A stretch of 64,000 nucleotides of DNA from Phytoseiulus persimilis (Eukaryota; Arthropoda; Arachnida; Mesostigmata; Phytoseiidae): contig CM075102.1 in the NCBI GenBank assembly GCA_037576195.1, forward strand, positions 44,326,745 to 44,390,744, given 5' to 3'. This document shows, in pieces, positions 1 to 12,492 of the stretch. Each line of letters opens with the position of its first letter. Within the stretch, counting starts at the first letter, position 1. The notes beneath the pieces were generated by a model. That model had not been told where the DNA came from. It worked only from the letters and a program-made list of their open reading frames with translations, and made no database searches. Made by a program: the position numbers and the translations under genes.

Positions 1-1162
1 CTAACTGCTGTCCTCAGAGTAATCGCTTCACATCATTTCGTGCGAGTTCAAGGAGAGGAGTGGGCGAACTTTCATCAACTTGGCGCATTCACTCTGAGGA
101 TCCTCTCAGAAGTGTTCAACGGACTGCTCCGCTGCAGGCGACTCGGCAATCTCCTAAGGATAGATTCTCAATCCATTCCTATGGTAAATCGGGACTGTAC
201 CAGATGATTAGAACAAATTTGACCTGAGCTCAGCAGCTTTTCGAAATGATGTTCCAAAATCAAAACTTGGAAAATTTCGGATGTCGAATGTCGAGGAGAT
301 ATCCGCGGCTATGCAGGAAGCCGTTCACCCAGTTCTACCCTCCGCCACAGCTAATCGAAGTGAGTTGGGCTTCAGTACCATGTTGACGATCAAAACAATG
401 AATATATCCAGACTCGCACCGCGAGATCGGGGACCGCTGATTCGCATCTCTGTTCTGAACCTGGTCGGTCCTTCGATTCGCGGATGAAGTCCAGGACTCG
501 GATGACATCACGAATCACTACCAGCCATGAGACAAACTAAAACGCACGATACAGGTTACCGCACAGCGCTTCATTGTTGTCCGCCCACGTTTTCAACTCG
601 AAGGTTAACCCAGATTCGCAATCCTGCGGCATTCCCATGTGGCAGTGATCAACGACATGTTGACACATCAGATGCATCAGCTTGACTCACCAAGCTCGCA
701 GAAGCATTGTGATACGAGCCTGGCTTGACCAAAGACTCATATCTCTTGAAACATCATTCCGCCCTCATCGGGAGCAAAATGCACTGCTGAAATTCGCGGG
801 ACCGATTCGATTTCGCTCCTTTTCGGAATATTTGATTCATGTACTTTTTGTGAGTTTTTCCCGCAGATTTTTCTCGCTCGGGACAGAGGATAGCCCGAGT
901 GCAGCACTCGTTTGTGGACGACATCGGTGCAGTCAAAAAACATTGGCTGATCGCAGCCTGCTGCGCGCACTCTACGTTGAAAAACTCTCAACAAGCTATA
1001 CGCCTTTAATCCCTGACAGGGGAAAGTGTAAGAAAAAGACCTCGCACGAAAGAGATCCTTCCGATCTCTGTGAACGACAGCTTTGGGCGGAAAGTGAGCG
1101 GTGACCAAGACAAGGATTACGAGACACACTTGGAGCTGCGATCGGGAGTTCCCCGAAGGAAG
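1..1162. other. left flank, no gene recognised
   Basis: I see no convincing protein or RNA gene here. The longest open frame (682-1104, +) has no recognisable domain and overlaps an equally long frame on the other strand, as expected by chance. The right part presumably contains the promoter and 5' untranslated region of the mucin-like gene that starts at 1163. Confidence 0.4.
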
Positions 1163-4120
1163 ATGTGGTCTCTCCTTCTGCGAAAAGCGATTTTGTGCAT
1201 CCTATATGTGTTGTTGTTATACTGCGACGTCATAGTCCTGTCGCAGCGTCTCCGCATGTACGAGACCTTCGAGACCAATGACTTACTGAAAACTCACAGG
1301 TTCGTGACTTAACTTCTCGATTGAGCCTTCGGAGGCCAGAATCGAATTCTTAGACATCGGATGGGCCTCAGAAGCCCGTGTGAGAGGACTTCTGTAGTGA
1401 CCTGAGGGGTATACCCGGAGGGTCTACCCTCTCGTGACCATGGCTCACAACCGTGCTCGGATTCCAGTGCTTTCTCATCACGATTCAGTACTTGCAGATA
1501 TCTGTCCGCGGCTAACCACTCCGATGTTTCCTCTCGAACAAGCGTCTCTCCAACAACTCCATTGATCTACAAGACGAAAACCTCCGATGACTCTCAGTAC
1601 ATCCACGGAATGACATATCAAGAACACAAGAAGATAGCAGCTGCTTCGGAACCGCATACACAGTATCGTCGACACAGGTTCAACGCCCTGAACGCCCCTA
1701 GTGTCCCGTCTTGGAGAATCGCCAGGACCACCGAAGCTCCCGCTACTGAAAGTACCACCGTAGCTGAAATACCACACTCGTACTTTGGTACGACGCGGCA
1801 ACCTCTGAGTTTCGAGTCCGATGGTTATTGGCCCGATCGCTATGGTCCAAGGAGTCGCGTCAAACCAACTATTAGAGTGGAATCTGTCGTGAACTCTGCT
1901 TTTGGGCAAGCCCGAATTGAAACGGGCTTGAAGCCTCGGAACCCTTGTTGCCAGAACGACACGGAGTCGAGAAGTGACCCGGACAGGGGGAAGTTCAGAT
2001 TTTACAACAGTTTTTCGAGGGAACGTGGCTATGCCCCGTATCGTGCGGTCCAGCTCGTAACCACAACTACCACAAGCACTACTGATCGCCCCTCGTACAG
2101 ATGGAGCGACCGTTACAGTACATCGCAAAGCTCCAATCAGTTCCACGAGAGAGCGTCCAGGATGGGTCTGAGTCCATCCGATCGCGTCGTGAGCGTCGTG
2201 AACGAGAACGCAGCTGAGTGGATGACCACGAAGAGTCCGTACCGGCATTATACGACCACATGGGTGCCACGCACGACCAAGGAGCGCATCTACAATACAG
2301 CTCCCAACTCGTTGTGGAACACGGACAGGCTTCTTGAAGTGGACGTTGAACCCAACAATCTACCGAGATCCGGCTTCGACGGAGTGCGTGGGATCCGTCC
2401 GTGGGAGGATCGGCCCGTTTCGACCAGCAGTACCACCACACGCCGACCAGTCACTCTCAGCGGAGCGAGCGTTGATGAATACGATTATTATGATGAATTG
2501 GAGAAGCGTCAAACTTCCACCACGAAGTACCCTTGGATAGTTGATTGGAGGAGAACAACTGAGAGCTCCTCAACTCCGAGGATTTTTACCACGGCAGAGC
2601 CTCGAGCGAGCACAAACGATCGCTGGATTCTCCGAAGTGCGAGCTCGACAAGCACCACGCCCTCGCCGTACGTTGAGTATCCCCCTGGTCCGATATACAA
2701 GCCGTATGACGAGGATAGAGATTTCAAAGAGTGGAAGTCGCAGATCGAGAGGAAAGTTCAAAGAATCCGAAGGCCGTCAGGCAAGACGAAAACTCCGGCG
2801 AACCGGATGAGAGTCACGGGTTCGCCCTCTTTGGAAAACGATTTGGTCCCTCTATTCAAGGTGAGCGGTGTCGAGGAAGAAGACTGGAAGTTCATCCACG
2901 AAACGAACAGTCTCGAAGACAGTTTTCAGCCACAAGTCAAGCACGACCACGATCGTTATCGCACCGAGTGGGACAGCGACTCCGTTTGGCGGGTTGACCG
3001 CAACAAGCCCGGGCACGACTCCGTTCCCTTCGGGGCTTCCCGACGAACTACGAGGACGACAGCGATAACAACAACGACTACGTCTACAACAGAGCCTCCA
3101 TCAACTGAGCCTTGGGCGGAACCGAGGTCATCGCCGCGCAAAGCCGAGGCCGATAACGCCACGTCGACGCCGGGATTTTTCGTTCCCCCCACCAGGCGTT
3201 TTGTTCCAAGAAAGCCAGTTGTTGTCCGACGGCGTACAACTCCAAGGAGCAGGAGCGGGCCGAAGTACAGCTTCAGGTTGTATACTCCTCCCGAAACTGC
3301 GTCTGAAGCTCCACCGTCGACGGAGCGGACCCCGACCCAACCCACAGAAACCTCGACCATGGGATCGTCTCCACGATTTTCTTCGCACAGGTTCGATTCT
3401 GTGCAGCATTCGACGGAGCCACACAACGTTCCAGCGGCATTCGCTCTCCCTGACATGGCCTTCATGACAACTCCGAGAAGACCCACTGCCCCAGCCACGA
3501 CCCCGACCACCTCTTCTCCTGATACTGCGTATTCTGCTAGCACAACCACAATTTCGGACGATAGCGCTCCTCCTTTGATCCCGTCAGCGTCGAGCACGGC
3601 AGCAAGTACAAAGACAGCTGCGACGTTGAACACCGAAACAGGCCAGCCTATCGAGGTTCATTGGCTCTCTACCAGGAGACCTGTGTTCGGAGAAGGCATG
3701 TCGATCGAGGAACAACTCGCCGAGGCGATGAGACGGCTCCAGGAAAGACGGAAAGCCAAGGAGTTAGAGAAGGAGAAGATAGAGGCAGAACAGAAGCGAG
3801 CTATGCGGTTCGATGGTAGCGGAGACTGGGAGAATGAAATCAGAAACGATGCGCCTGTTATCGTGGAATCGGTGCCCGAGGTCGCTGATTTCGGTTTGCG
3901 GGACGATTCCATCATGCAGCACGTGAAGAGAGTTTCGGGAAACCTCGGAGGAGCTGAAATCCAGGGAGAGCTCGTGAACGAGCACGTCATGCAAGTGAGT
4001 TCAGGTCGGAGCCGTTTTTGAACAACCATCCTAGATTCAGGTAACCAGAGTTTCGATTCGCAGGTAGATGGAGCGAGCAAGCCCCTGAAGCCGAATGCAC
4101 ACGGCAGTCGTTTCCTCTGA
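1163..4120 (+). CDS. secreted mucin-like Thr/Ser/Pro-rich protein
   Basis: Three exons are supported by matching phases: 1163-1299, 1498-3994 and 4064-4120, giving about 896 residues. The first ATG opens a hydrophobic stretch (MWSLLLRKAILCILYVLLLY, residues 1-20, hydrophobic to about 26) that looks like a signal peptide or signal anchor. Intron 1 has donor CAG|GTTCGT and acceptor TTGCAG; intron 2 is 69 nt with donor CAA|GTGAGT and acceptor TCGCAG. The mature part has many clusters of Thr and Ser, several with Pro (for example TTTTTTSTT-type runs), plus Arg/Tyr-rich stretches, as in extracellular O-glycosylated or cuticle-associated proteins. A charged helix, probably a coiled coil, lies near residues 775-815 (EEQLAEAMRRLQERRKAKEL). 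There is no enzymatic domain. The family is unrecognised; secretion and glycosylation are inferred from composition. Confidence 0.75.
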
Positions 4121-4135
4121 CGACCCACGCTGATG

Positions 4136-4231
4136 AATAAAGCGCGTATTTATCATTCAATCAGGAACACGGTCGTCCACCCAGGCTCATCTTGTGACGG
4201 AGAGGACAGCCGCAGAGTCTGAACGAATAAA
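4136..4231 (+). terminator. polyadenylation signals of the mucin-like gene
   Basis: Two AATAAA hexamers occur shortly after the stop at 4120, at 4136-4141 and 4226-4231. The first lies only 16 nt downstream of the stop codon, so either the 3' untranslated region is very short or the second is used. Confidence 0.55.
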
Positions 4232-4259
4232 TACTGGATGACTTAGGGTGTGGACATCA

Positions 4260-4265
4260 TTTATT
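4260..4265 (-). terminator. polyadenylation signal of the HMG20-like gene
   Basis: TTTATT on the plus strand reads AATAAA on the minus strand, about 370 nt beyond the HMG20-like stop. It sits beside the plus-strand signals of the convergent neighbour, so the two transcripts probably end almost back to back. Confidence 0.45.
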
Positions 4266-4633
4266 GTACATTGTTATACACATGGAATAGACGCAGCTGG
4301 TTTTCTGCAGATTTCAGTATGGAATATCTCCACATCATAGATTTTTGATGGCTCAGCATGGGGCTCGTTCGAAGATGAAACGCCTCCATCCAACTCGATC
4401 CAGACCGTAAGCATTGTCTCGCTTTCAGCTCCACTATTCACGAGACACTCGAAGGAGTCTTCGCGATCTTTTCTACTTCTACGCAGTCTCGATATTACTG
4501 TGGTCATTATTCAATCGTCTCTCATAGGTTCTCTTAAATAAGTCCATGCCGCGGGCGGTAGGCTCCCCGTATACTCATTGAAATGCCTGGGTGATGACTT
4601 TGAGCAGCGAAAGTTCACTGACACCTGTTCCGT

Positions 4634-6349
4634 TCACAAATCAGTACAATCGAGTCGGTTCACGACACTCCGAATCATCTGGACGGTCTTGTCGTTATCT
4701 TTCGGACAGGACTGGACGAACTGGAATATATGCTCCATAAAATGATCCACGTTCTCCACGGAAAGCTTGAGCTGCCAGCCCGGGATGCTGACCTGCAACA
4801 ATTGTAAACTGTGAACCACGAAAATCCGGAACGAATCACACTTTATTCTTCGGGGTGGCTGTCCCTGCCGTGACGATGCTCATGGCGTCAGAACATTCAA
4901 GAGTTTCGCGAGCCTGTTTCGCTTTTGGAGAGCTCACCTCTTGGAAGGTGTCAACGAGCCGGGTACGCAGCTTCGCGAGGTACATCTCCAGCTGCTTGTT
5001 CGAATTTCGATGCTGCTCAGCCTCCGACTCAAGCTTGCCGATAGCATCTTTGAACGAATCAATGTGTTTCACCAACACGGAATTATGCTCCTCGAGGTCG
5101 GTGTTGTGCTTGCGGAGATGGCGCAGCTCAGCTTCTCGAGCTAGAATGCAATAATAGAAATATTAGGAGCCTAGATTCCAGGAGAAGGAGCGGTTATAGT
5201 CCTGTTGGGACCCCAGGTTATGGATCACAACTGTTAATGACACAAACTTTTGTTGTGGTCCAAGAACTCTTCAGTGAAGATCGGGATGTCGAAGGTATCG
5301 TCAGGATTGTGCCTGATATTAGATTGGTGCACCACCTGGGGAGGCGTGGCGGTGGGGGCCGAGGGCGCATCTTCCATCTTATTATTCGTTGTCCTCAGCG
5401 TGTTGTTGGCATTCATCTTCAACTACAATAACAATCGACGATCAGCGCATTAGTTCACTTTCGGGGCTGGAGTCTACTTCGGCAAAGAACGAACATCCTC
5501 AGCTTGGGGGATGTTCTGAAACATTCGGCTCGATGGCCCGATTGGGTTCTCACCTTCTCCGGTGCCTTAGATTTCTTCTTCTCCGCTTCCTTGGCTTCCT
5601 GGATAGCTTTCTGTTTTGCGGCTTCGTCCTCCTCGAGCTGTTTTCGGAACTGTTTATAGCAGTCTGTCTGCTGATACTCTTCCACTTCTTTCATGTAGCG
5701 TTCTCGATCTTTTTCGGCCGCATCGAGGTATTTCTGAAGCGACGATGAACTCCTTACTGTCTAGCAATCGTAACGAAATGATTCTCTCTCCCCCGTTGAC
5801 CTCCATTAATCAAATTTTCATATTTTCCTCCCAAACTCCCGCACTGTCGGATCTGTTCTCGACAAGAGCTCAACGAACCTGTTTATCTTCCGTCTTCAGC
5901 TGACTCCATTCCTGGGCCAAGAGTTTCGTGATGTTGGCGAAAGCGACCTCTGGGTTGACTTTCCGGCACCGCTCTCGGTTGTCGTTGAGGAAGCGAACGT
6001 ACCCGTTGATAGGAGCTTTCGGTGCATTGACATCTTTGGCCCTCGGTCTCCTCTTACGCTCGTTGCCGGGCTTCGGGGGACGGCCGCGGCGTTTCTGCTG
6101 GAGGAACCAAAAAGAGGTCAGCCCCCCTTTTACCAGAATTTTGATCGCAAAATCAGACCTCTCGCCCGACCAAAGTTCACTCACTCCGGGTGTCGTGTTC
6201 TCTGTGTTTCCGTCCGGCTCCTCAACATCATCTTCTACTTCAGCTTTCAGTTCTGGGCTGCTGGGACTCTTCGCTTCCATTTCGTCCTTTACGGACGGAG
6301 ACCCTTTGCTTTCACTTTTAGACGAGATCGACTGTGCAACGGAATCAAC
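4634..6349 (-). CDS. HMG20A/B-like: HMG20A/HMG20B-like HMG-box chromatin protein
   Basis: Six coding exons join in consistent phase: 6349(ATG at 6280)-6185, 6094-5879, 5733-5554, 5422-5248, 5140-4842 and 4792-4634, about 374 residues from the 6280 ATG. Exons 2-3 hold a Lys/Arg-rich RRGRPPKPG-type tail followed by one HMG box (NAPKAPINGYVRF ... EVAF ... LAQEWSQL, about residues 50-120). Exon 4 carries FDIPIFTEEFLDH, a hallmark of HMG20 proteins. Exon 5 is a long coiled coil beginning REAELRHLRK, and the end reads VVNRLD as in HMG20A/B. In animals these proteins act with or against the LSD1-CoREST demethylase complex in neuronal gene repression. The first exon is open upstream of 6280 to a good acceptor (TTCAG), so an earlier coding or untranslated exon may exist. 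The last intron is only 49 nt, with a weak donor (AAA|GTGTGA). Confidence 0.9.
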
Positions 6350-6795
6350 CTGAAGAGCCGACCAGATTGGATTAGGGATGCGTCAACTGACAAAATATGG
6401 GGCTGCGCCGGGAACTTGCGAGCTCCATCATTGCCTAACTTGGAAAACTCTTCTGGCTCGTGTTTCTCAGCGAGCGTCGCGCTCGCCCGCCAGGGAGCTG
6501 TACGATACGACCTCGCAGAATTCTCGTGCGAGTCGCTACGAGCAGAGCTCCATGTTCCAAACCTCCGAAATCCGAGAGCTATACATCATGGAATATGTCC
6601 AGTCATCAACGGCGATCGAATAACCCGGCCCCCAATCTTCGTAAAATTAGATTGCAGCACCTTGAACTGTCACAGGGGATTTCCTTAATTGGAACTAGTG
6701 CTTTTGCTCCGAAACTTGAGGGCAGACTTTTCTGTTTGACCGAACGGAAGCCGATCGATCGGAAGAAACGAACTGAGCTGAGGAGCTCACATGGT
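6350..6795. other. gap between HMG20-like and RPAP3-like genes
   Basis: No gene is recognised. The stretch separates the 3' end of the RPAP3-like gene from the first mapped HMG20-like exon and may hold the HMG20-like promoter or an unmapped 5' exon. Confidence 0.4.
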
Positions 6796-6801
6796 TTTAT
6801 T
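6796..6801 (-). terminator. polyadenylation signal of the RPAP3-like gene
   Basis: TTTATT on the plus strand gives AATAAA on the minus strand, about 80 nt past the RPAP3-like stop codon, a normal position for a compact 3' untranslated region. Confidence 0.55.
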
Positions 6802-6881
6802 TACAGCCTTGTACAATTTCGGACTCAGCTACGGACAAACTCACTTCCTCGCCTCGCTTTGCTCGCCTGAAGATTGTTGGT

Positions 6882-8452
6882 TCAGAGACCCTTCCACATG
6901 GCGATGAGTTTCTCTTCCGTTAATATGATTTCTCGGACTTTGCGAACCTCTTCCGGCTCAAGGAACATGACAATTGTTTCAAATCGTCCGACGCTAGGCA
7001 ATGCCTCCATCAGAGACAAAACTTGTGCACGCGACTCCCCGTCCGTCTGCGAAGCTTGGTGCAAAATCGAGATGAAGTCCGAGAAAACATCGACTTCTAT
7101 GGAATCTTTGAAGACTTGTTTCACTCCGGCAGCGCCGATCGCGAAAAGGTACTTGAGTTTCTTTTCTGAGAACCTCTCCAAGTGGCGCCAGTCCGCATAG
7201 AACTGGAAAGATGTTTTCGCAGGCGGTGGAATCTTGACTTCGAATTCAAGTTCCATTTTTTCCGCCGGGTTGGAAGATTGCTTTTTCGACGGTGCTGGAA
7301 CATTCTTCTCCTCGATTCGAATCCTTTTCAACTCTCCGATCCAGTCACTTTTGTCAACAGGCTCCACGGGAATGCTACGGAACTCGGAGAAGAATCTTTT
7401 TTGAGTTTTGCTCGTGGCAGCAATTTCCGTTTTCAGAACTTGTAGCTCCTTCTCCGCCACCGCGTTATTGGGTTCCAGTCTGAGCACGGCCTCGAAGTCG
7501 AAAGCGGCTTCCTGAATCATACCGACCGCCTTGCGGGCCAGTCCCCTTCTATAGTAGGCTTTGACGAAGTTCTTATCGCACCGTAAGGCTTGAGAGCAGT
7601 CTTGGTCCGCCGCGCGGTAGTATTTCAACACGAGCTCAGGCAGTGGATCGTTTTCGGAAAGTTTGCTCCGGTGTTTCTCGGCATTCTTCAGGAATGCCAT
7701 CGCCCGGTTGCCGTACAGTGTCGGGTTGCCTCTGTCTGCTTCGATCGCCACTGTGTAACTGTTGATAGCTTCGTCATAGTCTCCGATCTTGAAATGGTGA
7801 TTACCGCGCTCTTTGAACATGTTCGCTTTCATATCGTCGTGGTAAATCTCCATGTCCTGATCTTCCGCACTGTCCGGCTCCGAAGCCGAATCTGCGATCT
7901 GCCTGTTCGAGCGCGAGGCAGGGATTCCAACGCGCTCCATCCGAATTCGAACGCAACTCGATCGAGAGCAGTACTGGCACGCAGTCAACCGTGAATTCTT
8001 CGGGATCCTGGCACGACCATGTCACACCATGAGCACGCGGTTCGAAATCAACCTCAAAGTGTTGAAAGACGCGATTCGAACGCAGAGCCTCTAAGCGACG
8101 GAACATTGAGCGGCACAGAATCCCAGAGCACAAATCCTACGGCCAGCCGCCCTCAACACCAAACATTGGATTCGGACTGAAATTGAAGCCGATCGCTGCA
8201 ACGCTCACTCCCATCTGAATAGATCGCATTATGCTCCAGCAAAGCAGGAAAGCAATGGGGAGATATCACTCCCTCCGGTCGAGATGGAATATCCAGCAAT
8301 TGAGGCTGAAGAATTCCGCAGTTTCTGATCAAACTGGCCTATTCAGCTACTAGGCGAGCAATAAGACGACTTACCGTCTCATCAATAGTCATGCGTTCAA
8401 GCTTTGAATCTTCTTCACAACTGGTGCTGTCCGGTTTGTTATCGTCACACAT
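6882..8452 (-). CDS. RPAP3-like: RPAP3-like co-chaperone (TPR plus RPAP3_C)
   Basis: Two exons, 8452-8375 and 7898-6882, give about 364 residues. The donor ACG|GTAAGT is consensus, the acceptor is AGGCAG|ATC, and both sides are phase 0. Exon 1 starts at a true ATG and encodes an acidic leader. Residues about 52-173 form a block of tetratricopeptide repeats (FKERGNHHFKIGDYDEAI, YYRRGLARKAVG, AAFDFEAVLRLEPNNA). Residues about 255-345 match the RPAP3 C-terminal domain (TSFQFYADWRHLERF, GRFETIVMFL). In known animals RPAP3 tethers HSP90 through TPRs to the RUVBL1/2 ring via this C-terminal domain, helping assemble RNA polymerases and snoRNPs. Vertebrate RPAP3 has two TPR domains and is nearly twice as long; here only one is seen. 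A SPAG1-type relative, which also ends in this domain, cannot be fully excluded. Confidence 0.85.
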
Positions 8453-11400
8453 GTTCTGCGGGACAACGATAAATTTTAAAGTTTCTCCCTGGAGTCGTTC
8501 TCGAAACGACCAGCTTCGCCCGGAAGATTTCAGGTGCACGCGAAAATTCTTCGAAGTTACAGTGTTGTCTCAGATTCGCCTCGCTCCTCGCGCTGATTCC
8601 TGCGTACGAATAGCTGCGTGCGGACATCCAAATCTTCCCCCCGGGCCTTCGCGAGATCGATTAAAGAATCGAAGAACTAGATTTCCCTAATGATGAGATC
8701 TACTTTCAGCGCGCTCCTCGTTGGATGGAGCTCCGAGTCCGTGATTCACGATGGAGACGGAATACTTCTTCCAAAGAGGAGGCAGCGAACTGAAACTTGT
8801 TGTGACCGATCTCCGTTTGGTTTACCCCTTACTCACCGGTTTTCGACAGGCGGGTGGCGGTTCTTCCGGAACAATTGCAAAATATCAAATATTTCTATCT
8901 CAAGGTAGATCCTAAGCGTGTTTTGGTTGAGACGCCACTTAGCGCCATCTGGTGGTCACCAGCACAAGGACGGCTTTGCCGGGAATACAGCGGCAAATCG
9001 AGCTTCGGGGCGCTTGGACGCGATGTTTTCACCGTCAATGATCCACGGATCTGATGGAAAATGAAAAGCTGGGAGTGAGTGCGTGGAGCGCAAGACTAGA
9101 CTCGTTATCGGTGCTCGCCGAACCACTGCTGCGATTCCGAACTTTGAATGGCACACTCTTTGAGTGAAAATCGAACCTGTCTACCGACATCCAGCCCGAA
9201 GGCCTTGGTTTCGAAGCAGGAGTCAGAATTGGTTCAGAAACCCCAAGGGATGGTTTCGCTTTATTCTTCGATCGTAATGCGCGTGCGTTCTGTTCATTCG
9301 GGCTGATTTCCTGACGTCCGAAAGTTGTTTCCGTATCTCAAATCTCCGAGCTCAAATTGATTTCATTATTGTCTCCTCGGATGGATTCAAACGGCGGAGT
9401 TTTCCAAAGCGAGCTATTATACATAATTGTGCCCTGCCCGATAGCGGGTTCGAAGCGTTTCTTTCGATCCCTCAACAATGGCACTGCCGGCCCACTCGAG
9501 TTGTCCGATTTCCCACGGGGTCTTTGAAACTTCGGAATCAGAAAAAGAAAGGAGAAGATGTCTTCGGGAGAACATCGGTTCTACGGAGCGCAGAATTACT
9601 TTGCAGTGCTTTGAGGAAGGTAAAACGGCTGTTCTAGAGCGAGGGGAAGTTAGGGCCCGGAAGATTCACCGAAAGGTGAACTTGGCCAGGTTAGCGGGTG
9701 TCGATAGAAGCTGTCTCGTCGAGTTGGTCAGGATGGAATATTCTCGTGATATCATAAATATCCCGATGGCGACGCTGAATTCACCAGCTCGATCACATCA
9801 GAAATACGATAGCGATTGATACCACAATGGTCGTCGGAGATGCGGACTTGAAACTCTTTGGACAGGAGAACCCATAGGTTCGGTTCAATATTGATGAAAT
9901 ACTAGTGGGTGGCCAAGAGGAATCGCGGACGTCGAAACTTGCTGGTACTCTGCGTGCAGAGCCTCGTGTTTCTTTAGACGATCCGTGTTCAGCTCGCGTT
10001 GCCAAGAATACTTGGTGTAACTTCACTGATACTGCCGGATAAGAGAGAGAAGTCGTTTTCCTCGCATAAAGCTCCTGTAATCCGTTGGAATCATTGAGCT
10101 CGATCAACGCAACAAATGTAAACACTCAGAGGCTGACTCGATGTGATCGATATCAGGTTGGAGAAGAAGCGGTGGAAAGTCAAGGGAGAGAGAGGAGAGA
10201 AAAATCTACCATATCCATGTGTGCATACAGTCCGAGGCTCGCTCACGTATTTCCTGCTATTGGTTCTGGAGGTCCCTTACCAAATTCCCTCATTGATTGT
10301 CGGAACCCTCTAGAATCGAATAACCATCGAATTTCAAGCTGAAAGCCTCTCTGGACCGTCGCTTCCTGGACTATTTGTTTCGACATTCGACGAAAGGTTG
10401 CACAAAGTATGGCCGCATGTGACCTTTGTACGAAGTCGGATGACGTTCCTAGCAAAGAGTTTCAGGGGTGCTCTCATTGGGTCGGTACCTCGTCTCTAAT
10501 GTGGGAGCATGCGACGGAAGTCCAGGATAACTTCTTTCTTTCTTACGTAACGTGCTTCTGGATTGGAGCCTTGAGGAAAGATTTGGATACTGAGTACAAA
10601 GCTTCCCCGGATGTCTGCGGCGGCAGGAGGAGCAGCGGACCGTTCGGATGTTCTCGGTTCTTCCTCCAAACCTGGCTGCTCAGGGGAGAAGCGGCGCGGG
10701 TCGTTCGTTTGGGAGCGTCCAATGGTCTACTTTGCGAAACAAAACATGGGCGCTCTGTCGTCTCTCCCAAGTCCCTCGCGAGGTGATGTGGTCCGAATGT
10801 TTAACGGTGTACGCGGCTCTCTCTGCTTGCGGTAGGTCGACGCGATCTTCAAACTGTCTTTGAGTGAGCTCGTTAGCAACGCCAGGGGCGGGATTTCCCG
10901 GAGTGGTTCCCAATGTCTTCCTTCCCTCCAGCACTTCAGCGGGACCGGGAGTCGGTGCGGATTATCGTTCGTGAGAGCCGGATCGGACAGGAAGCCTGAA
11001 AACGGGCTATGGTGCCTTGCGACCCCAATCGCGACTGCTTTCACTTGGCCCTCTGCTTGGAAGGGTCAAACTACTGAGTGCAATGGAGAATAGCCATCGT
11101 AAGCGTAGCTTAGACGGAGAGCGCTCCAGATCCCAGCTGAGTACTCGGGAGATTAGTGCCTGGCTGGTTTCGATGCCATGGCTTGGATTTTCTGCATGAG
11201 CATGGGTTCAGACTACTGTCTGATCTGAGGGATAGTTATTGCTGCTATGTGATTAAAAAATCATAAGGCACTCCAATCTAATCACACTTTGAAATCGGCT
11301 GATATCGGTCGACGTGTCAAGATGGGCCTCTTTCAAAGGTTCAAGGCGGAAGAGCCGCGACGCGTTAGCCTGGAACTCTCGGAAGCCGGGCGAGAGCAGA

Positions 11401-12492
11401 TGAGAGGAGCCATTGTGGACTACCGAGTTCAGCGAAGGAAAGCTCACAGAGTACCAGAGGTATGAAATGCGGAACATTCCACTTCTTATTGTCACGAGGG
11501 ACCCTCCGCCTACAGCTCTGGCAAGCGATGAGCGTAGCGGGTCCTAGGCTGCCGATGGAAAGCTAGAGGAAGATGACCGCAATGGTCATGATCTGGAAGT
11601 AGCAACCGTGAGAATCTAGATGCACAGGGCTCGCTTCAGCTCAGGGGGCCCTGTGGCGGATCTGATCACGGGAAAGCACTAGGGGTGTTCGCTCCTGTCT
11701 GGGGGGAATGCCATTGATCGGACCATTCCAACTCCAACGAAGATTTAGTGATTCCCTGACGATTAGTTGTAATCGCAGGAGATGATTTCCGAAATTTCCG
11801 CTTCGTTTTCGGACAATTCTAGTCTCGATCGCCAAACGGAAGCGAACTATACGACGGAGCCAGTTCGATGGAGTCGCCCAGATCCGAAACGTCGCAGTTG
11901 CATTTCCAAACCTCCGAGTGAACTCTCCAGATTGTGAGAGCATTGTGCTGGATTCCGACTCACACTTTCGATTCCATTCAAGGAAATAACTCCATGAGAG
12001 GATGTACTAGAGTTTGATCTTCTACCCGTTTCGAGGAATGGAATTCGGAGTGTCGAGACCGATATGAGTTCAGACAAACCTCAAGCACGTGACGTGGCGA
12101 GATCGAAATGTTTCGGATCTGAGCTCGTCCACCAGCCCGCGAGAATGGAAGATGGACCCCGCTTTCTGATTTATCGCAGATGGAATTGGGGTGCTCGGGA
12201 GCGCAATCGAAAACGTCTATGAGTTCTTTCAGGTTCTGTGATTCATTATTGCACCGAGCATAGGTCATGTAACAGGTTTTATCCGATAGTTAACACACTA
12301 TCCAACAGTTGTCTTTCGCTCCATCAGCAGGTGGATTCAATGGTAAAAATAGGAGTCAAGACATTCACCTAAAACACTATACAAAATCAACGGACTCGGC
12401 TCCGTTCACAAACGTGATGGTCGTACCGGGGTCTTAAAGTACTCAAAGGGGAACTCTGCCTAAACTGATGATGGAAATTATATACACTCAGT
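8453..12492. other. about 4 kb without recognised gene
   Basis: Several open frames of 60-125 codons occur on both strands, for example 9478-9819 (+) and 10409-10786 (+), but none has a domain, convincing splice sites or exclusive strand. The left end should hold the RPAP3-like promoter and the right end the 3' untranslated region of the LDB-like gene. Confidence 0.4.
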
